Assembly: GCA_029582155.1 (NCBI GenBank)
Contig: CM055899.1
Span: 84,414,056 to 84,478,055, forward strand
Direction of reading: 5' to 3'
DNA from: Panopea generosa
Taxonomy: Eukaryota; Mollusca; Bivalvia; Adapedonta; Hiatellidae
DNA: 64,000 bases
Part shown: piece after piece, positions 26,901 to 35,900 of the stretch
How positions within the stretch are numbered: the first letter of the stretch is position 1
Layout of the letters: every line of letters begins with the position of its first letter
Notes under the pieces: model-generated
Told to the model about the DNA's origin: nothing
The model's input: the letters and a program-made list of their open reading frames with translations, nothing else
Database searches by the model: none
Made by a program: the position numbers and the translations under genes

Positions 26901-29900
26901 GATGTATTAATTAATACTAATATAAAGGTAACTAATGATTGAAGATGTAATGACAACAGTGGCATGTTGCTATGTTATTCAATGCCTCACAAACACTGCT
27001 ATAGATCATGCGGAGCAGGCCATTATATTATTATAATATTTCACTTGTCCATTAAAAGGAAAAGTATTTCTAAAATCTGCTTGTCCTGACCAAAAACAAC
27101 TTGTCCTTACTTTAATCTAAAATTATGTTAATAGTCTATGGATATAAATTAAGAATAACTAAAACTGTTTTATTAAAGATATGCCATGTTTAATTAATTT
27201 CTGAATTCTCACTTGTCTAGTTGGACTAGAAGCCTTATGTTTTACTTGTCCGTACCCATGATGCATTTGTCGTCTACAGTCTGACGGCATTAATGTAAAA
27301 GCAGAGCAACAGATAAGCTGCGTATTTACGCAAATAAATTATGCAGAAAAGCAATTTATAAAAGAATATCAGCGTACAGAAAAGCAAAGAAAAATCATTT
27401 TACTCAATTGCTTTTAAAATCGCTGCATATCACAAAGTAAAAAGCTGCCTGGACTGTGTAAGCTGAAACAGTGTCGTACCCATAGACTGGTTCAACGTGA
27501 AGTCTTTCTGCCACGCTGACCTCTATTATAAACGTAAAGTCATACTTTCCGTTCATTTAGGTCCTTTAGGGCGTTTTTCATTACATGTTGTAAACCAGTC
27601 TCGGATACAATTTTTCGCTTCTGATTTTGGTAGAAATGGCTTCGCGGAGACGAAAAAAGGGACCGCAACAAAAAATACACTGCTTGGTTATTTAGGCATG
27701 CCGGTGGAAAGCAGTGATGCTGTTTGTAAAAGCATTTTAGATTACCTGTTTGCGCAGATTGTGCATCTGCCGCATTACATTGCAAGGGAAATTCTGGACG
27801 AAATTTTGTCCCCGGTCATCTCTGTACCAAAGGAACACGATGGTGGTCGAGTAAATAAAACAAGAGGCCCAAGAGGGCCTGAGGATACTCTACTGACTCA
27901 AAGTGGCCAAAGGACTTTTTGAAATTTCACAATATTCACCCTCTTTGGAGGGTCATCTTAATATATAGATAAATTCCCCCACCACACCCATACTGAACAA
28001 AAGCTTAATTGCTATGAAAAGGAAATACTTTAAATTCCCATACCATTCATCTGTAACAAAAATATAGTCTCCTGTACAGAACCCTTATACAACCCAGCCC
28101 CTTAATTTGTCAGAACTTCAATCACCCACTCTTAGTGATTTGATATGAGCAGATATGATTCAAATTTTAAAAAGAAGTTTTTTTGTACACATAGATGCAA
28201 AATGAAAAAAATCAGTTTTCCCTATAATATTCCTTTGTAAATTTAGCCCCTAAATTCTTATCTGCAATCAAACCCCTACACATAGGGATAATTTATGCCA
28301 AATATGAACAAATCTGACATAGAGGTTCTTAAGAAAACGATTTTTGTAATTCACAATTTTTACTCTTTTGGGGCCCCTCCTGACCCCTGAAGACAGTGGA
28401 ACCCAGTCATTTTCACAAATCTGAACCTCCTTCACCAAACAATGCTTCTGTGAAGATATAAGCAAAATCATTTCCATTTAAAAAAAAAATAAGATGGCCC
28501 TATATCGCTCACCTGACTGACCTTGAGTCATCCAACTTAAGTAGATTATATAATACATGTACAATCAAAATTCCAGAAAGACGAGATGGGCAAGTAGTTA
28601 GAATTTTGATTTGTTTTGAAGATGTAACAGATGCGTAGAAGAGTTCAAACTTGGTTGAGGTTCACCCATGGTAAATGTCAGTGAATTTACATCAAAATCG
28701 GGTCAGTAGATTCTGACAAGAAGGCTGCTGACTGTTCCAAACCTTAGTCTTAGAACTAAGATAAAAATCCAGTTCCAGCACAAGCTAACCTGTTATGTTT
28801 GAGAATGGTTTCAAACAAAAGCATCAGACTAAAACTATTGTACATGAAACAATCTGCAGTTCCAGTATAATAAATATTCCTATGAGTTTCAAACACAAGA
28901 CTTCACAAAGCCTATCATTTGAAAGAATCTTTGTCGCAGTGCACTCTCCCCTAAAAACAATTAAGCTCCTCCTCCAAGATGACACTGAAAATCTCAAGCA
29001 GACTTCTCGCTGTGAAGAAACTAGTTAAAAAATATGATATTGCTTTATTATGAAGCAGTAAACCATCCCTGTTTGAACCATAAAAACTCTGACTTTAATA
29101 TTCTGAAAAACAGCTATTTTAAAATAGTTCATGATATATGAATAACATTTAAATCATTGATTATAATTGTATCATTCATCTTTTTATCTTTTAAAACTTA
29201 TATCTGGTAAAATATTGTATAATAATAGCAAAAAAAAGTTTATTTGAAGAGTTTATTACCTCTTCTTATAATAATTGCTATATAGACATTTATGCTATAA
29301 AATAAGGGAAATAATTTTACATAAAACTAACCCCACCCTCTGGCTGCCATGTTTTTTGACGAATCAAGATGGCTTGAACAAACTTGGTAGAGAGTCATCC
29401 AAGGAACATTTCTGTGAAATTATTTTAAAATCGAGCCAGAAGATTTTTTAAGTTTTTACTAATTAAACTTGCCCCGCCACCTGGCCGCCATGTTTTTTGA
29501 TGAATCAAGATGGCTTGAACAAACTTGGTAGAGGGTCACCCAAGGAACATTTCTGTGAAGTTATATCAACATTGACCCAGTGGTTTCAGAGGAGAAGTTG
29601 TTAGAAGCTACAGATGACAGACACCAGGCCATCACAAAAGCTCACCAGTGACCCTTCGGCTCAGGTGAGCTTAAAACTGTCACTGACTGGAAAAAATAAT
29701 TTCCATGGCTTAAACTTAATTAAACAAATACAAATATGAAATGTAACATATGCAATCCAAATTGTAACTAACAAGTGTTTGGATGAATGAATCCTCCTTT
29801 CTAGTAAAATTGTGAGTATATTTTAAGTTTCTTTTTAATGTTTTATGATACACAATTGATTTTCTTAAAAAAAGCAATTGCTGTCTATAAAAAACGCGAT

Positions 29901-32900
29901 CGAGCAAAATTTGATGGGATAAAAATAAAATTGTTAAGCAATAGAAAACCGAAATACGCAATTTACCTAAAAAGTTAAGGGGTAAATACCCAATTACTGC
30001 AAAAGCTTTATATATAGCTGTAGCTGTTAAAAGCCCTGCGAACCTCAAAAAGAGTAATTGATATATATGAGGAACCAGCTTTATAAATTGCACAAAGTAT
30101 TTTTCTATGTTTCTTTAACATGCTCCAATGTCACATTCCAGTTTTATAAACTGTCTGATTAAATAAGTTTCATGTTGCAATGTTACTCATCGCCTCACAA
30201 AACAAACCTGAAATGCCAAAAACAGGGCAAAAATTGGGAAAATTTAGCATAATTTTCCATAATGTTACCCTTTTTGTGGAGTCATTTTATGTAAAGAAAA
30301 CATACAAATATATAAAATGATGAAAAGTTCATTGAATCACAAAAAAGAAGGTCCCATTCGAAGATAATGGTGGATTCCATCCTTGTAGTTTATCTTATTT
30401 ATGACAAATTCATTAAAACAAAAATCGACCTTTTCCATTTTATTCGTCAATGCTTAAGCATAAATGAGTGTGTGTTTGTGTGGGGGGATGGGGGGGGGGG
30501 GGGGGGGGGGGGGGGGATGGAGAGGGGGGGGGGGCGATTTTAGTATTTGGTCAACAAAATAAAATAATTTTACACTACAGAAACAAAATTCAATATAAGT
30601 TAATATTAAACAGAATATCTATAATATATAATGTTTAATATAAATGTGTAGTTTTACTGCTAAGATCAAAAAATTATCGGCAATATAGGTGAGGAGTCTT
30701 CAAAAGATAAAATGTATACCCTATTTTAAAAGAATAAAGTATATTTGAAACAAACACACAAAGCGTTGCTGAAAATGAAGTTGTAAATCAAAGGCCTGAA
30801 GGGCCTGAGGGAAGGTAACGTGGTGGTCCAGGATTCCTTTCCACATCTCCACATAACAGTTATCAACATGAACAACCTATATGAAAGCTTCACAAACAAA
30901 CCTTCATATTCTGATGTTTCTCCAAAATCGAAAGAAATGAGTAGTGATGTACAACTCCAGTCAATTTTAAAATCTCCAGCTCAATAGTTATGATTTATTG
31001 ATAACGAAATGCATTCAGCACAAAATGTTCCTGATTGTCCGAGAATAAACAACACATATCCTAGACCAAAACAAACATGACCTACTTATAGATTTACTTG
31101 TATATTGACTTGAGTTATGTTCAATTCTCGTATAGCTTTCAATCAACAATATAAATAATCAATTAATAGCATTATATTCATGTTGTGTGACTTAGATTTA
31201 ATCAATCTAAAAAATACAACACAGAAACACAACAAACATAACGGTCGGATGAATATGTTCATCATTAAACTGCTAGCATAAGATGACAGATTGGCACGTT
31301 TTCTGTATCGTATTTCTGAACTTTTGTAAAGAAAAACATCCGCAATAAATAAAAAACTTTGAAACTTGTGTTGTATAATATGTCCTCTGTTACAGTAAAT
31401 GCGTGTTGAAAGTTGTGAACTACATTATCGGTCGGATGAATATGGCGGTTCCTGCCATACGTAGTTTGTATAACAGACTGCTGGGACTGCACGACAGCTA
31501 TGGAAATCAGAGCTTTGCTCGCCTTCCAAAAAAAAGAGCATTTTACAGGGCAGATAATCGGACTTCGAGAACCTGTTCGTTTGTAAAAACGCTCCAGTGT
31601 ATCTTTTTTCTCAGTAACCATGTCCATAAATGGAGTACCAGCTGGTTATGTTTTGACGGTGGGAGAAGTAAACCAAAAGAAACCCATCATGGAGAGAATT
31701 TTGTGAGCAATGAATTATTTATTATCTGATCGAGATGATCATATAACTTTAAGTCCATTTAATCAAAGGTTCACTTCTATGCAAAGCTTTGCTCGGTTCA
31801 GAAGCCGGGCCTGATTAGCTCAGTCGGTAACGCGTCTGACTATCAATCCAGGGGTCGTAAGTTTGAATCCCCGTCTGGCAACAGTCTCCATGATGATTGA
31901 TATACGACATTGTGTCTCATTTTCATTTGTCTCTCACCGCTGATTCAAGTGGGAAAGTTATCAGTTACTTGCGGAGATGGGGTGTGCTCGAGTACTGGTT
32001 AATCCCGGGAAACAGTGGTTAGGTAACTTATCATCTGTTAGCCCTTGATGGCATAAAAATGACACTAAATATTCAATCAATCAATCAATCAATTGCTCTG
32101 TTCAGAACATACAGGGCTCATGTTTGCACTATGTTTGCACTTTTAAGAATGGGTCAGGACCTCTGACTTTGGGAAAATAAGCGTTATTTTTAAAAAAATT
32201 GTGGAAATTACATAGCACAGTTTCCTTAAATATATGTAACAATATATATATGTGTAATGTATATTAAATCATGTAAAAAAAATGTGATGCTGCAAGACTT
32301 TTCCCCTAAATATTTCTTTTGGCATATTGAAATGGGAATTTTGTTTCTTTGGATTGGGGAAAAAAAGACACTATTTGCCATTGGGAGTGGGGCAGAATAA
32401 TGGCTCCAAAAATGGGCAAACAGCCCTGACATAAAATCTTTTTTTTTCTTCTTAAAATTCAAAACATTACATACCTGAATACCTTTGTCCCTTGCCACTG
32501 GTATATTAACAACTTTCCGTAATGTAATAGGAGCTTTAACATTTTCTTGGTTTACACTTTTTAACTTGTCTTTTCCACTAATTTCACTTGTATTTCTGTT
32601 ATTTGCAATCAGATCCCTATTGTCAGTCTCCTGTTTATTTCTGTCATTTTCACTTGTTTCCATTTTAGTTCTAGCATGTGCTGCATTGGGTGTATTTAGA
32701 ATATCTTTTTTCTTTTTATGTTTATTTCTTGTCGGAGTTACAATCCATGTACCACTTGCATTTTTAATTCGTGTCTCAATCATGTCAATTTCATTTTCTT
32801 TGCTATCGGTTTCATCAACTTCACTACTTTCATTTATGGCTGAGTTATTTTCATTATTCAATACTTCTGTTCTTTCTTCACAATGTACAGCTTCTGAACT

Positions 32901-35900
32901 TGCGCAGTTCTTTTTATCACTTCCATTCTGAGTGATGTCCCCTGGAAACTCTTCATCAGAAGACATATCGGAGGTTTGAATAGACTCTTCACTATCACTC
33001 TCTGGTTCAGAAACTTGTTTTTTCCACTTTTTGTTGCTGCCTGCTATAGTGTTCACAGTGATATCATTATCTTGAATAATGTCAATTTTCCTGCAATAAG
33101 AAATTATTAACTAATTGTCATTATTATAAGCAGTGGCAAGGCTGTCCCTAAGGGCTGGGGGCCGGGATTTCGCCCGGCAATTCTTGTTCTGTTCCCCAGC
33201 TACTATGGGTTGAGATCTACCATTTAAAACATACTTTGCTCTAATAGTGAAGTTTATTTTGGCACAAACACAACCAGTAAGAGTTATATGCAGCCTTTAT
33301 GTAAAACAATAACAGCCCCTTTTACCTGAGTGGCGTAATGAAGTTATTGTCGTGTTTAGGGTGATGGCAGTTCACGCCAGTTCACAGGTTCAATCACATG
33401 CTCAACCTCAATGTGATGCTAAAACACCCCCAGTGAGATAGAGAAATAGAGAGACTACGTGATCATTACCTGTGTCATTACCTGTGTCATGCAATTTAAC
33501 ATTTTATAACATTCATTAATCATTACAAGTAAAATGATTCAGGTAGCTCATGTTTCTAAACAAAATTTAACGCTGTTTCAAAAATGTTACCATATAAATG
33601 TATGTCAGCATGCATGTTACATGAGAAAATTAGAATGTTCAGTATTACCATAGTTACTATTGTCCTATGTAACAACTGAAAGTAACCCTTTCAGGGACCC
33701 CAAAAGACCATATACCCTGGAACTGAGCAAACTTGAAATCAATATTCATAGAAATAACTGATGGCAAATATAAACTACCAGTAATTAACCAAAAAATCAA
33801 AGCTTTAACCCTTTTGGGCCATTTCTGGCCCCAAAGCAATTTAAATGACAATTTTTATACCAACTCTACTTTGTTATCTAGATGACAATACAATGGTTAA
33901 ATAACACCTTTGAAGAAATGAATGAAAACTTTATCCACTTTCCCATAGTCATTCTACAGAGAAATAAAATTAAAGGGCTCAATGGCCCTTTGCAAGATAT
34001 TATCATTTTGAGAGGATTTTTTAAATAAACAATATTAGTTTCTTGTGTCCTTCTTGGCCCCTTAAGATTATGACATCACATAATTTGATCACAAAACTCA
34101 CTTGTGAGTCATTGGCCCATGTCAGTCAAAAGGTGTTAGCCATATTTTGACTTGTAATGTCTCAGAAATTGGGTTATATTTTAATATACCTTTTAAGTTT
34201 ACCCGTCTGCATCTCAGAAATACTCATGAACTGGTTCATGACCTCTGGTTTGACCTGATGACTCATCAATGACTCCAACACACTTGCCCTCTGTAAAAAT
34301 AGACAAATAATTACTCCATTATCTCGTTCCTGCGATAATCTAAAAAGCACTAAAGGTAAGAGTCGCCGACCTAAAAATTAAAATACCTAACATGCATAAT
34401 CTTCTCATTGTACTCTCTATCTGCAGTCTACCATGAGTATATTACATAGCAACCACATTACTGTTCCCATTTTACAATCAAAACAATGTGCATGATCTCT
34501 TCATTCCTCTCTATCACAGGCCTCAAACATTGGCACTATTTTTCACTTTTCCTATTTTCATTGTCATGGCAACCATTTTTTATTGCAATGGCAATCTAAA
34601 TAAGGATCCTATGGGAAAATTTAAATAATATGCATAATCTCCTCATTGCCCTCTATCACCATATCAAATTTCATGACTCTATCATAAGTACAATTTAAGT
34701 TATCATAAGATCAAGATATTGACACAATTTTTCCCACTTTCATTTCCATGACAATCAAAATATTTGTTCAACAGGAAAATTAAAATAATGAGCATAATTT
34801 TATTCCTGTGAAACCGGTAGTGGAATAAAAAGATATGTGTGTAAATAGCAATGGGCCAACCCCAAACTATAGAAATGATTTTGAGACAACTTTCAGATCA
34901 CTAGGTCTAGGCGACCCCAAATTGTAAATCAGTAACAGTTATTGAAAAAATGAACACTTATTATTTTAATTTTTTTTTAAGATCTTCCTAGCTTAAAACA
35001 ATTTGATTTCCCTTAACTATAGCATTGACATGAAGGTGAAAATGGTCTACTGTTGTAGGATGGAATCAAACAACCACCCGTCATATTTGGCATTTAGTGA
35101 ATCCTTTCATTATTAAAGTCATCACAGGGATTTGTAAGTTGCCATATTCCCCAAAATAAACGCTCCTGGGAGGATGCAGTTTTAAAAGGGGACAGGGCTG
35201 TTTATTTGGGTCCGAGAAATCAAAAACAGTTTGCAGATACCTTTTACCTTTCTCAGACCCAAATTGGGGTAGGGCATTTATAATGGAGGGAGCTTTTATT
35301 CGAGGGAATACGGTAGTTGCAACTGCAATGCTGAGACAGGTTACCATATTACTGTAATTCATGAAACTGTCTTGAAATAAACTGAACTCAAAGAATGAAA
35401 TTTTCGGCTCCTATGATAAAAGACCTACATGTACATACCTTCTCTTTCTTCTCTTTTTGTTCAATGATTCTCTCGAATTTTTTTCTTTCCTTCTTTGTCA
35501 GTTTCTTCACTTTTTTCACTTGAATTTCATTTTTTTTTGTTTCCTGTTTTTCCCCTGGTAAGGCCATAATATTACTGCCATCGTAGCCTTGGTCGACTTT
35601 CACACCCTCCAAATTAATTTCTACCTGCTGAAAGAGATTGAAAAGATTGTCAAGTGTCAAGAGTCTGCAAGTATATACAGCAATTACAACAGCTTCCAGA
35701 GGACAGAGCTCCAACTCCTTGTCAAGGGTCAAGAGTCTGCAAGTAAATACAGCAATTACAAGAGCTTCCAGAGCTCCAACTCCATTATTTGAAGTTTGTC
35801 AAGTACTTCAGCTCAAGCAGTGACTTTGGACTGTCAAGAACCAGAGCTTGAATAATTCTCGATTTCAGACACTGATTACTGACTGTTAAGTACCACATGT

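Noticed and set aside
29716-30093. 125-codon minus-strand frame
   Set aside because: AT-rich, overlaps the U2-unit relic, no protein-like conservation or family seen.
31807-31885. Possible tRNA gene
   Set aside because: A and B boxes are present but no 3' acceptor arm; the same head and body recur in four other places, so it is a SINE.
32485-32931. 148-codon plus-strand frame, hydrophobic
   Set aside because: Exact antisense of DHX37 exon 4, whose acidic codons read as Leu/Phe/Ser on the other strand.
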